A DNA stretch of 64,000 nucleotides from Streptomyces griseorubiginosus (GTDB lineage: Bacteria > Actinomycetota > Actinomycetes > Streptomycetales > Streptomycetaceae), in contig NZ_KQ948738.1 of assembly GCF_001514195.1 (NCBI RefSeq), forward strand, positions 22,485 to 86,484, written 5' to 3'. The notes under the pieces are model-generated. The model searched no databases and was not told where the DNA came from. It saw nothing but the letters and a program-made list of their open reading frames with translations. Shown here in pieces: positions 51,071 to 60,810 of the stretch (its first letter is position 1; each line of letters begins with the position of its first letter). Both the position numbers and the translations under genes were made by a program.

Positions 51071-51824
51071 TACGTCGGCGCGGGACTTCTACGACTCGTT
51101 GGCTCCGGACTACCACCGGATCTTCGCGGACTGGGACGCGAGCATGGCGCGGCAGGCCGCCGCGCTGGGCGCGCTGATGGACCCCGGTCCGCTCCGGATC
51201 CTGGACTGCTCGTGCGGGATCGGGACCCAGGCGATCGGGCTGGCGCTGGCCGGGCACCGGGTCGTCGGCAGCGATCTGAGTCCCGTGGCCGCGGCACGTG
51301 CCGCGGCCGAGGCGTCGGTCCGCGGTGCCCCGGTACCGACCGCGGCCGCGGACATGCGGCACCTGCCCTTCGCCTCATCGGCGTTCGACGTCGTCGTCTG
51401 CGCGGACAACTCGCTGGCCCATCTGCTGACGGCCCCGGACGTGGCCGCCGCGCTCGCGGGCATGCGACGGGTGCTGCGGGACGGCGGGCTGCTGCTGCTC
51501 ACCATGCGGGACTACGAGGAGATCCGCCGGACCAGGCCCGGCACGACGCCCCTGCAGGTCTCCGGGGAGCCCGACGGCCGGATGGTCACCTTCCAGCTGT
51601 GGCACTGGCACGAGGACGGGGAGCGCTACGACCAGGAGCACTTCCAGCTCGTGCCCGCCGACGGGGACTGGGCCGTGCGGGTCCGCCGTACGACCTCCTG
51701 GGCGCTGACCCGTGCGCAGGTGGAGGAGTTCGTGTCCGGGGCCGGTTTCGTGGACGTGCGGTGGCACGAACCCGCATCCAGCGGCTTCTATCAGCCCGTT
51801 CTCACAGCCCGAGCATCCGGATGA
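51063..51824 (+). CDS. Class I SAM-dependent methyltransferase
   Basis: A 253-residue single-domain enzyme: DFYDSLAPDYHRIFADWDASMARQ, then the SAM motif LDCSCGIGTQAIGLA, SDLSPVAAARA and the post-motif VVVCADNSLAHLL. The substrate is not apparent. Its GTG start overlaps the stop of the rRNA methyltransferase gene, so it is cotranscribed. The 3' end overlaps the convergent aldolase gene by 23 bases. Confidence 0.87.
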   Translation: MTDTSARDFYDSLAPDYHRIFADWDASMARQAAALGALMDPGPLRILDCSCGIGTQAIGLALAGHRVVGSDLSPVAAARAAAEASVRGAPVPTAAADMRHLPFASSAFDVVVCADNSLAHLLTAPDVAAALAGMRRVLRDGGLLLLTMRDYEEIRRTRPGTTPLQVSGEPDGRMVTFQLWHWHEDGERYDQEHFQLVPADGDWAVRVRRTTSWALTRAQVEEFVSGAGFVDVRWHEPASSGFYQPVLTARASG

Positions 51825-52653
51825 TCCGCCGGGTGGCCTCGGCCATGGCGTCCCGTCCGACACTCAGGTACTTCCGCGAGTCGACCGCCTCGGGGTGAGC
51901 CGCCAGGAACTCCCGGATCGCGTGTGTCATGGCGATGTTCAGCGCGGTGCCGACGTTGACCTTGGCGATGCCGCCCGCGACGGCAGCGGTGAGTTCGTCG
52001 TCGCGGACCCCCGAGGAGCCGTGCAGGACGAGGGGGACGTCCAGGCCGGCGGCGAGGCGCTTGAGGAGGTCGTGGTCGAGGGTGGCGGTGCGTTCGGTCA
52101 TCGCGTGGGCGCTGCCGACGGCCACCGCGAGGGCATCCACGCCGGAGTCGGCGACGAAGGCCCGGGCCTCGGCCGGGTCGGTGCGGGCGCCGGGTGCGTG
52201 GGCGTCCAGCGGGGGCTGTCCGTGCTTGCCGCCGATCTCCCCCAACTCCGCCTCGATCCAGAGGCCTTGTGAGTGCGCCCAGTCGGCGGCGGCGCGGGTC
52301 GCCGCGAGGTTCTCGGCGTAGGGCAGCCGGGCCGCGTCGTACATCACCGAACTGAATCCGGCGTCGGCCGCCTCGCGGAGCAGGTCGTCGCTCTGGACGT
52401 GGTCGAGGTGCAACGCGACGGGTACGGCGGCCCGTTCGGCGGCGGTGACGGCGGCGCGGGCCAGCGGCAGGACACGGCCGTGGCGGAACTTCACGGCGTT
52501 CTCGCTGACTTGGAGGACGACCGGCGCGTCCAGGGACTCGGCGCCGGTGACGACGGCCTCGACGTGTTCCAGGGTGATCACGTTGAAGGCGGCGACGGCG
52601 GAGCGGGTGGCGGCGGCCCGGGTGACGAGCTCGCCGGTGGTGACGAGGGGCAC
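51802..52653 (-). CDS. Class II fructose/tagatose-bisphosphate aldolase family
   Basis: A 283-residue class II aldolase. Zinc and phosphate motifs: FNVITLEHVEAVV, ALHLDHVQSDD (His pair), AELGEIGGKHG, AVGSAHAM (in place of the usual GTxHG), LHGSSGVRDDELTAAVAGGIAKVNVGT. KbaY/GatY tagatose-bisphosphate aldolases have this length (~285). With the upstream SIS protein, it suggests N-acetylgalactosamine or a similar amino-sugar route, an inference. GTG at 52653 has AGGAG 5 bases upstream. It starts 8 bases after the SIS stop. Confidence 0.87.
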   Translation of the reverse strand: MPLVTTGELVTRAAATRSAVAAFNVITLEHVEAVVTGAESLDAPVVLQVSENAVKFRHGRVLPLARAAVTAAERAAVPVALHLDHVQSDDLLREAADAGFSSVMYDAARLPYAENLAATRAAADWAHSQGLWIEAELGEIGGKHGQPPLDAHAPGARTDPAEARAFVADSGVDALAVAVGSAHAMTERTATLDHDLLKRLAAGLDVPLVLHGSSGVRDDELTAAVAGGIAKVNVGTALNIAMTHAIREFLAAHPEAVDSRKYLSVGRDAMAEATRRIIRMLGL

Positions 52654-52661
52654 GGGGACTC

Positions 52662-53546
52662 CTAGGGGCGGGCGAGGATCACCGAGCGGGTGAGGTGGCG
52701 GGGCCGGTCCGGGTCGAGGCCGCGGGCGGCGGCGACGGCGACCGCGAGGCGCTGCACCCGGACCAGTTCGGCGAGCGGGTCGAGCGTGCCGGGGATCCAC
52801 AACCCGCCCGTCTCGCCGACCTGTTCGGCCAGCCCCTCCGGAGCCTCACCGAGCATCCAGGTGGCCGTGCCCCGCGTGGTGACGCTGATGGGGCCGTGCC
52901 GGTACTCCATCGCCGGATAGGCCTCGGTCCAGGCGAGCGCGGCCTCGCGCATCTTCAGCCCGGCCTCGCTCGCCAGGCCGACCGTCCAGCCGCGGCCGAG
53001 GAAGGTGAACTGCGCGCACTCGACGAGCCCTTCGGGCAAGGGGGTCGCGAGCGCGGTGCGGGCGTCGGCGACGACGGCGTCGGTGTGCAGGCCGAGGTGG
53101 GCGCGGAGCAGGGTGAGGGCGGTGGTCGCGAATCTCGTCTGGACGACGGAGCGTTCGTCCGCGAAGTCGAGGACGACGACCTCGTCGGCGGCGGTCATGA
53201 CGGGCGTGGTGGGGTCGGCCGTGAGTGCGGTCGTGCGGGTGCGCCCCTTCACCTTCCCCAGCAGGTCGAGGACTTCGGTGGTCGTACCGGAGCGGGTGAG
53301 GGCGACGACACGGTCGTACGAGCGGCCGGCCGGGAACTCCGAGGCGGCGAAGGCGTCGGTCTCACCCTGCCCCGCGCTCTCCCTGAGCACGGCTGCGGCC
53401 TGTGCCATGAAGTACGAGGTGCCGCACCCTACGATCGCGACCCGCTCGCCGGGCGCGGGCAGTGCACCGGAGCAGCGGGCGGCCTCCGCCTCCGCCCGCT
53501 CCCAGCAGTCCGGCTGGCTGATCAGCTCGTCCTCGACATGGGTCAT
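52662..53546 (-). CDS. SIS domain sugar isomerase/deaminase (AgaS-like)
   Basis: A 294-residue protein with two SIS halves: VAIVGCGTSYFMAQAAAVLRES and VALTRSGTTTEVLDLL, then FLGRGWTVGLASEAGLKMREAALAWTEAYPAMEYRHGPISVTTRGT. The latter (YPAMEYRHGP) is typical of AgaS/GlmS-type domains. AgaS deaminates galactosamine 6-phosphate. No glutaminase domain is present, so it is not GlmS. First gene of the SIS-aldolase operon, ATG at 53546, divergent from the DeoR gene with shared operators at 53577-53630. Confidence 0.88.
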   Translation of the reverse strand: MTHVEDELISQPDCWERAEAEAARCSGALPAPGERVAIVGCGTSYFMAQAAAVLRESAGQGETDAFAASEFPAGRSYDRVVALTRSGTTTEVLDLLGKVKGRTRTTALTADPTTPVMTAADEVVVLDFADERSVVQTRFATTALTLLRAHLGLHTDAVVADARTALATPLPEGLVECAQFTFLGRGWTVGLASEAGLKMREAALAWTEAYPAMEYRHGPISVTTRGTATWMLGEAPEGLAEQVGETGGLWIPGTLDPLAELVRVQRLAVAVAAARGLDPDRPRHLTRSVILARP

Positions 53547-53576
53547 GCGGCCGCCTTTCCCTCGTCTTCTTCGTCA

Positions 53577-53630
53577 TGCTTGTTCTTGCAAGATATAGCG
53601 CCCTTTCAAGCACAATCAAGCATTCGAACA
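53577..53630. promoter_or_regulatory. DeoR-type operator cluster between sis and deoR
   Basis: TGCTTGTTCTTGCAAG (53577-53592) and TCAAGCACAATCAAGCATTCGAACA-like sequence (53606-53630) contain the same core, TCAAGCA or its complement TGCTTG, repeated at ~10-bp intervals. The region is AT-rich and sits between the divergent starts. The arrangement is like AgaR-type multi-site operators, probably bound by the adjacent DeoR protein. Confidence 0.75.
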
Positions 53631-53680
53631 TCGGCAAGGTGCGCTAAGGTCGCCCGGAGATCGAGGGACGGAGGGCGCGG

Positions 53681-54460
53681 ATGTCGCGGGACGCCCGTTG
53701 GAAGGCGCTGCTGGAGCTGCTCGTGGAGCGGGGGCGGCTCGACGTCGAGGACGCCGCCACCGAGCTGGCGGTGTCGGCCGCGACGATCCGCCGTGACTTC
53801 GACCAGCTGGCCGAGCAGCAGATGCTGGTGCGTACCCGGGGCGGGGCGGTCGTGCACGGGGTGTCGTACGAGCTGCCGCTGCGGTACAAGACCGCCCGCC
53901 ACGCCTCCGAGAAGCAGCGCATCGCCAAGGCGGTCGGGGAGCTGATCGCGCCGGGCGAGGCCGTGGGCCTGACCGGCGGCACGACCACGACCGAGGTGGC
54001 GCGGGCGCTCGCCGTGCGCGGGGACCTCTCCAGCGGCTCCCCCGCACTCACGATCGTCACCAACGCGCTCAACATCGCCAATGAGCTGGCCGTGCGCCCG
54101 CAGTTCAAGATCGTGCTGACCGGCGGGGTGGCGCGCCCGCAGTCGTACGAGCTGGTCGGGCCGCTCGCGGACGGTGTGCTGGGGCAGGTCACCCTCGATG
54201 TGGCGGTCCTCGGTGTGGTCGCCCTCGACGTCACGCACGGTGCCGCCGCCCACGACGAGGCGGAGGCCGCGATCAACCGGCTGCTGTGCGAGCGCGCCGC
54301 TCGGGTCGTCGTGGCCGCCGACTCCAGCAAGCTGGGACAGCGGGCGTTCGCCCGGATCTGCGGGGCGGAGCAGATCGACACACTGGTCACGGACTCGGCG
54401 GCGGATCCGGAGACGGTGGGGCGGTTCGAGGAAGCGGGCGTGCGGGTTCTCACGGTGTGA
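53681..54460 (+). CDS. DeoR-family regulator of the SIS-aldolase operon
   Basis: A 259-residue DeoR protein. The helix-turn-helix is RGRLDVEDAATELAVSAATIRRDFDQLAEQQMLVRTRGGAV at ~19-60. The sensor has GLTGGTTTTEVARALAVRG and later AADSSKLGQRAFARICG. It is divergent from the AgaS-like gene with the operator cluster between, so it most likely represses sis, the aldolase and itself, and responds to a phosphorylated sugar. Start ATG at 53681 after GAGGGACGGAGGGCG. Confidence 0.92.
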   Translation: MSRDARWKALLELLVERGRLDVEDAATELAVSAATIRRDFDQLAEQQMLVRTRGGAVVHGVSYELPLRYKTARHASEKQRIAKAVGELIAPGEAVGLTGGTTTTEVARALAVRGDLSSGSPALTIVTNALNIANELAVRPQFKIVLTGGVARPQSYELVGPLADGVLGQVTLDVAVLGVVALDVTHGAAAHDEAEAAINRLLCERAARVVVAADSSKLGQRAFARICGAEQIDTLVTDSAADPETVGRFEEAGVRVLTV

Positions 54461-54538
54461 CGACCCAGGGCCTGCGTGAGGGCCGTTCCGCTGACGCGTG
54501 CGGTCGATCCTGCTTAGGCTGATCGGCAGGAGGCTGCG

Positions 54539-56359
<1,821 letters not shown>

Positions 56360-56395
56360 GGAATAGCCGTCGGCCGGACTCATGTTGCCGCCTGC

Positions 56396-57271
56396 ATGAC
56401 GACGAACGCGCCCCGGTCCGAGGTCCTGCGATACACCGCCTTCTCCAGCGACCCCGAGGGAGGGAACCCCGCCGGAGTCGTCCTCGACGCGAGCGCCCTG
56501 GACGACGGCGACATGCTGGCCGTGGCGGCCGAGCTCGGGTATTCGGAGTCGGCGTTCCTGACCGCGCCCCCGGCGGGGCTCGACGGCCCGGAGGGCCGGG
56601 TGTTCACCATCCGCTACTTCAGCCCCAAGGCCGAGGTGCCGTTCTGCGGCCACGCGACCGTCGCGGCCGCCATCGCCCTCGCCGAGCGGATCGGCCCCGG
56701 AGAGCTGGTGTTCTCGACGCCCGCCGGGACCGTGCCGGTGGCGGTGACCGAGGAGGGCGGCACGGTCAGGGCCACGCTCACCAGCGTCGAGCCGCACATC
56801 GAGGAGATCGGCGACGCCGACCTGGCCGAGGCGCTCGCCGCGCTGGACTGGCCCGCCGACGATCTCGACCCGGCGTTCCCGCCGCGGATCGCGTTCGCGG
56901 GCGCCCGCCACCTGGTCCTGGCGGCGGCGACCCGGGCGCGCCTCGCGGAGCTGTCGTACGACTTCGCGCGCCTCGAAGCCCTGATGCACCGGCTGGACCT
57001 GACCACCGTCCAGCTGGTGTGGCGGGAGTCGGCCGGGATCTTCCACGTCCGGGACCCGTTCCCCGTCGGCGGCGTCGTGGAGGACCCGGCGACGGGTGCC
57101 GCGGCAGCCGCGTTCGGGGCGTACGCCCGTGAGCTCGGCCTGGTCCCCGAGGACGCCGTCCTCACGCTGCACCAGGGCGAGGACCTGGGCCGCCCCGGCG
57201 AGCTCACGGTGACCCTGCGCGCGGGCGACCCCCGGATCCGGGTGAGCGGCGCGGGCGCCCGCATCGGCTGA
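56396..57271 (+). CDS. PhzF-family isomerase
   Basis: A 291-residue PhzF/diaminopimelate-epimerase-fold protein. Motifs: SSDPEGGNPAGVVLDASAL at the start, GYSESAFL with the conserved Glu, RYFSPKAEVPFCGHATVAAA, and later EDPATGAAAAAFGAYARE. PhzF isomerizes an intermediate of phenazine synthesis, but the large family outside phenazine clusters has unknown substrates; no phenazine gene is here. ATG at 56396. Its stop lies in the first unit of the 39-bp repeat array shared with the convergent gene. Confidence 0.88.
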   Translation: MTTNAPRSEVLRYTAFSSDPEGGNPAGVVLDASALDDGDMLAVAAELGYSESAFLTAPPAGLDGPEGRVFTIRYFSPKAEVPFCGHATVAAAIALAERIGPGELVFSTPAGTVPVAVTEEGGTVRATLTSVEPHIEEIGDADLAEALAALDWPADDLDPAFPPRIAFAGARHLVLAAATRARLAELSYDFARLEALMHRLDLTTVQLVWRESAGIFHVRDPFPVGGVVEDPATGAAAAAFGAYARELGLVPEDAVLTLHQGEDLGRPGELTVTLRAGDPRIRVSGAGARIG

Positions 57272-57411
57272 GGTCGGTGGCCGTGGCCGCAGGAAAGCCC
57301 GCTCGGCTGAGATCAGTGGCTGTGGCCGCCGGAAAGCCCGCACGGCTGAGATCAGTAGCCGAGTCCGCCGGAACGCCTGCTCGGCTGAGGTCAGTGGCTG
57401 TGGCCGCCGGA
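57265..57411. repeat. 39-bp tandem array (3.8 copies) spanning the stop codons of two convergent genes
   Basis: Units begin at 57265, 57304, 57343 and 57382, each starting CGGCTGAG followed by (A/G)TC(A/G)GT(A/G)GC and GTGGCCGC-like sequence. The first unit carries the phzF stop (57269-57271), the last carries the stop of the minus-strand His-rich gene (57391-57393). Copies keep both stop motifs to varying degrees. Confidence 0.95.
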
Positions 57412-58338
57412 GAACTCGTGGGGAGCTTCGTCGGCGGTCGCCACGGCCGCTTCCCCGGCCCTGACCGTGAACGCGGCGGTGTGCACCTTGCCGTCGTGCT
57501 TGAAGTCGAGGAAGAGCCGGTACGTGCCGGTGCTGGGGGCCGTGGCCGTGAAGGAGATGTCGGGTCCGGCGGCCGTGGTGCCGTCGCCGGGCTCGCCGTT
57601 CGGGTGGACGTGCAGGTAGGCGAGGTCGCCGGAGCGCAGGGCGACCAGATGGCCGTAGGCGCCGAGGTAGGGCTGGAGGTCGGTGACCGGCCTGCCGTCG
57701 CGGGAGACCGTCAGCTTCAGTGCGCGGGCCGCGCCGGGACGCAGGGAGCCGCCGAGTCGCACCTCGTAGCCGTCGGTCTCGGCGGTGGCGTCCGGGGCCG
57801 GCACGGGTCGCGGCTGGTAGGCGCCGGAGACGGCGAGGTCGGCGCCGAGGACGAGGTTCTCGGCCCCCTCCTTCTCCGGCGTGAAGTCGGCGAAGACCCG
57901 GTAGCCGCCCGCGCGGGGCAGTGACAGCGGGATGCTCCAGGTGCCGTCGGCGGCCCGGGTGGGGTGCAGATGGCGGTAGGTGTTCAGGTCGCGTGAGGCG
58001 ACGACGAGGTGGAGTTCCTTGTCGTGCTCCGTGCGGAACGCCGTGACCGCGCGGCCGTCGTCGCCCCGGACGGTGAACCGGAGGTCGGCCGTGCGTCCGG
58101 CGGCGAGGCGGGGGGTGGCCAGGTCGAGGGTGTAGCCCTTCTCGGAGATCTGGAGGCCGCCGGCCGGGGGCGACTCGTGTTCCGAGTGTGCTGACCCGGC
58201 GCCGCCTCCGCGCATGTCATGGCGGGCCTTGGGCTCGTCCTGGACGACGGGCCCGAGGCCCTGGCCCACGCCGTAGGCGGTGCCGAAGGTCGCGGCCAGC
58301 GCGGCGGCGTACGCGGTGATTTTCAGTCCAGCGTGCAT
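57391..58338 (-). CDS. Secreted or membrane-anchored His-rich protein near the copper ATPase
   Basis: A 315-residue protein. An N-terminal signal or anchor (MHAGLKITAYAAALAATFGTAYGVGQ) is followed by a His/Glu-rich segment (HDMRGGGAGSAHSEHES), two beta-sandwich-like regions (~60-170 and ~190-300) and a C-terminal EFSGGHSH. It has sequences such as HDKELHLVVASRDLNTYRHLHP and GHLVALRSGDLAYLHVHP, with His pairs suited to metal binding. The neighbouring copper ATPase and CsoR-like boxes suggest a copper-binding role outside the membrane. GGAGGT 7 bases upstream supports the ATG at 58338. I cannot name a family. Confidence 0.8.
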   Translation of the reverse strand: MHAGLKITAYAAALAATFGTAYGVGQGLGPVVQDEPKARHDMRGGGAGSAHSEHESPPAGGLQISEKGYTLDLATPRLAAGRTADLRFTVRGDDGRAVTAFRTEHDKELHLVVASRDLNTYRHLHPTRAADGTWSIPLSLPRAGGYRVFADFTPEKEGAENLVLGADLAVSGAYQPRPVPAPDATAETDGYEVRLGGSLRPGAARALKLTVSRDGRPVTDLQPYLGAYGHLVALRSGDLAYLHVHPNGEPGDGTTAAGPDISFTATAPSTGTYRLFLDFKHDGKVHTAAFTVRAGEAAVATADEAPHEFSGGHSH

Positions 58339-58379
58339 GGGGCGCACCTCCGGCTCGATCCGGGTTTCGATGCGCTCAC

Positions 58380-58398
58380 GATACCCCCAGGGGGTATC
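58380..58398. promoter_or_regulatory. CsoR-like operator, copy 1 (perfect palindrome)
   Basis: GATACCCCCAGGGGGTATC is a perfect palindrome of the G-tract type seen in CsoR (copper-sensing repressor) operators. It is 42 bases upstream of the His-rich gene start, so it should control that gene in particular. Confidence 0.82.
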
Positions 58399-58427
58399 AA
58401 GTCAAGCCGATCGCGCCACTTGCCTCA

Positions 58428-58446
58428 GATACCCACCCGGGGTATA
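58428..58446. promoter_or_regulatory. CsoR-like operator, copy 2
   Basis: GATACCCACCCGGGGTATA has the same TACCC...GGGTA arms with minor mismatches. It lies midway between the divergent His-rich and ATPase genes. Confidence 0.78.
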
Positions 58447-58463
58447 CAGAAGACGCGATCAGC

Positions 58464-58480
58464 ATACCCCTGCCCGGTAT
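58464..58480. promoter_or_regulatory. CsoR-like operator, copy 3
   Basis: ATACCCCTGCCCGGTAT is an imperfect version of the same box, immediately upstream of the copper ATPase Shine-Dalgarno (GAGGAG). It could block transcription or translation initiation of the ATPase. Confidence 0.75.
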
Positions 58481-58494
58481 CACGAGGAGCAGTG

Positions 58495-60744
58495 ATGACC
58501 ACCACCAGCGCAGTCGCCGAGACCGAGCTCGCCATCGGCGGCATGACGTGCGCCTCGTGCGCCGCCCGCATCGAGAAGAAGCTCAACCGGATGGACGGGG
58601 TCACCGCCACCGTCAACTACGCCACCGAGAAGGCCAGGGTCACGCACGAGGACGGGGTGTCCGTCCAGGACCTGATAGCGACCGTGGAGAAGACCGGTTA
58701 CACGGCCCGGGAACCGGCGCCACCGGAGGCCGCCGCTGCCGATCACGAGGAGTCCGACGAACTGCGGTCCCTGCGGCAGCGGTTGGTGACCGCCGTGGTC
58801 CTCGCCGCCCCTGTCGTCGCGATGGCGATGATCCCGGCCCTCCAGTTCGCGTACTGGCAGTGGCTGTCGCTGACCCTGGCGGCGCCCGTGGTGACGTACG
58901 CCGGATGGCCCTTCCACAAGGCCGCGTTCACCAACGCCCGGCACGGCGCGGCCACCATGGACACCCTGATCTCGGTCGGCACCGTCGCTGCCTTCGGCTG
59001 GTCGCTGTGGGCCCTGTTCCTCGGAACCGCCGGCACGCCGGGCATGAAGCACCCCTTCGAGCTGACGATCGCCCGCGGCGACGGCACCGGGAACCTCTAC
59101 CTGGAGGCCGCCGCCGGGGTCACCGCGTTCATCCTCGCCGGGCGGTACTTCGAGGCCCGCTCCAAGCGCAGGGCGGGAGCCGCGCTCCAGGCGTTGCTGG
59201 AGCTGGGGGCCAAGGACGTCACCCTGCTGCGTGCGGACGGGCGGGAACAGAGCGTGCCGGTGGCCGAGTTGAAGGTCCGGGACCGCTTCGTCGTCCGTCC
59301 CGGGGAGAAGATCGCCACCGACGGAGCCGTCGTCGAGGGCTCCTCCGCCGTCGACGCCTCCATGCTCACCGGTGAGTCCGTGCCGGTGGAAGTGGTCCCG
59401 GGTGACGCCGTCACCGGGGCCACCCTCAACGCTGGCGGCCGACTCGTCGTCGAGGCGACCCGGGTCGGCTCCGACACCCAACTCGCCAGAATGGCCAAGC
59501 TGGTGGAGGACGCGCAGAACGGCAAGGCGGCCGCGCAGCGGCTCGCGGACCGGATCTCCGCGGTGTTCGTGCCGGTCGTCATCGCGCTCGCGCTGGGCAC
59601 CCTCGGCTTCTGGCTCGGCAACGGCGCGGGTACGGCCGCCGCGTTCACCGCAGCCGTCGCCGTACTGATCATCGCCTGCCCGTGCGCCCTCGGTCTCGCC
59701 ACCCCGACGGCGCTGCTGGTCGGCACCGGTCGCGGTGCCCAACTGGGCATTCTCATCAAGGGTCCCGAGGTCCTGGAGTCCACGCGCAAGGTGGACACCG
59801 TCGTACTGGACAAGACCGGCACCGTCACCACCGGCCGGATGACCCTGCTGGCCGTCCACCCCGCCCACGGCATCGGGGAGACCGAAGTGCTGCGGCTCGC
59901 GGGCGCGTTGGAGCACGCCTCGGAACACCCGGTCGCCCGCGCGGTCGCCGACGGGGCGCGGGAGAAGCTGGGTGAGCTGCCCGCCCCCGAGGACTTCGCC
60001 AACGTGCCGGGGCTCGGGGTGCAGGGTGTCGTCGAGGGGCACGCCGTGCTGGTGGGGCGTGAGCGGTTGCTCGACGAGTGGGCGGTCGAACTGCCGGAAG
60101 AGCTCCGGCTCAAGAAGGAGGCTGCGGAGTCGGCGGGCCGTACGGTGATCGCGGTCGCCTGGGACGGGGAGGCGCGGGCCGTCCTCGAAGTGGCCGACGC
60201 GGTCAAGGACACGAGCCGCGAGGCGATCGGCCGGCTGCGGGCACTGGGGCTCACCCCGGTCCTGCTGACCGGGGACAACCGGGCCGTGGCCGCGTCCGTG
60301 GCCCGCGAGGTCGGCATCGACGCCGACCAGGTGATCGCCGAGGTGCTGCCCGAGGACAAGCTCGACGTCGTCAAGCGGCTCCAGGCGCAGGGGTGTTCGG
60401 TCGCGATGGTGGGCGACGGGGTCAACGACGCGGCCGCGCTCGCCCAGGCCGACCTGGGGCTGGCGATGGGCACGGGGACGGACGCCGCGATCGAGGCGGG
60501 CGACCTCACTCTCGTGCGGGGCGATCTGCGAGCGGCTGCGGACGCGATCAGGCTCGCCCGCCGCACCCTGGGCACGATCCGGTCCAACCTGTTCTGGGCC
60601 TTCGCCTACAACGTGGCCGCGCTGCCTCTGGCGGCGGCGGGACTCCTCAACCCGATGCTCGCGGGAGCGGCGATGGCGTTCTCGTCGGTCTTCGTTGTCG
60701 GCAACTCACTGCGGCTGCGCTCGTTCCGGGCCGCGCGGCCTTGA
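58495..60744 (+). CDS. copA: Copper-translocating P1B-type ATPase
   Basis: A 749-residue ATPase exporting copper from the cytoplasm. Metal-binding domain GMTCASC with C19 and C22; about eight membrane helices; the ion-site CPC at 395-397; phosphorylation DKTGT with D439; SEHPVARA with the nucleotide-binding HP; and TGDN and GDGVNDAAAL. All canonical residues are present. The ATG at 58495 has GAGGAG upstream. Three CsoR-like boxes upstream predict copper induction. No csoR or copZ gene lies in the window. Confidence 0.95.
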   Translation: MTTTSAVAETELAIGGMTCASCAARIEKKLNRMDGVTATVNYATEKARVTHEDGVSVQDLIATVEKTGYTAREPAPPEAAAADHEESDELRSLRQRLVTAVVLAAPVVAMAMIPALQFAYWQWLSLTLAAPVVTYAGWPFHKAAFTNARHGAATMDTLISVGTVAAFGWSLWALFLGTAGTPGMKHPFELTIARGDGTGNLYLEAAAGVTAFILAGRYFEARSKRRAGAALQALLELGAKDVTLLRADGREQSVPVAELKVRDRFVVRPGEKIATDGAVVEGSSAVDASMLTGESVPVEVVPGDAVTGATLNAGGRLVVEATRVGSDTQLARMAKLVEDAQNGKAAAQRLADRISAVFVPVVIALALGTLGFWLGNGAGTAAAFTAAVAVLIIACPCALGLATPTALLVGTGRGAQLGILIKGPEVLESTRKVDTVVLDKTGTVTTGRMTLLAVHPAHGIGETEVLRLAGALEHASEHPVARAVADGAREKLGELPAPEDFANVPGLGVQGVVEGHAVLVGRERLLDEWAVELPEELRLKKEAAESAGRTVIAVAWDGEARAVLEVADAVKDTSREAIGRLRALGLTPVLLTGDNRAVAASVAREVGIDADQVIAEVLPEDKLDVVKRLQAQGCSVAMVGDGVNDAAALAQADLGLAMGTGTDAAIEAGDLTLVRGDLRAAADAIRLARRTLGTIRSNLFWAFAYNVAALPLAAAGLLNPMLAGAAMAFSSVFVVGNSLRLRSFRAARP

Positions 60745-60810
60745 ACGCGGGCGACTCCCGTCCTCGGACCCTCTCGAACCCCCTCGGAACTCCCCCCGGA
60801 TCACCGGGAC

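Noticed and set aside
56396..57271. Phenazine biosynthesis gene
   Set aside because: PhzF-family proteins are widespread; no other phenazine gene is present.
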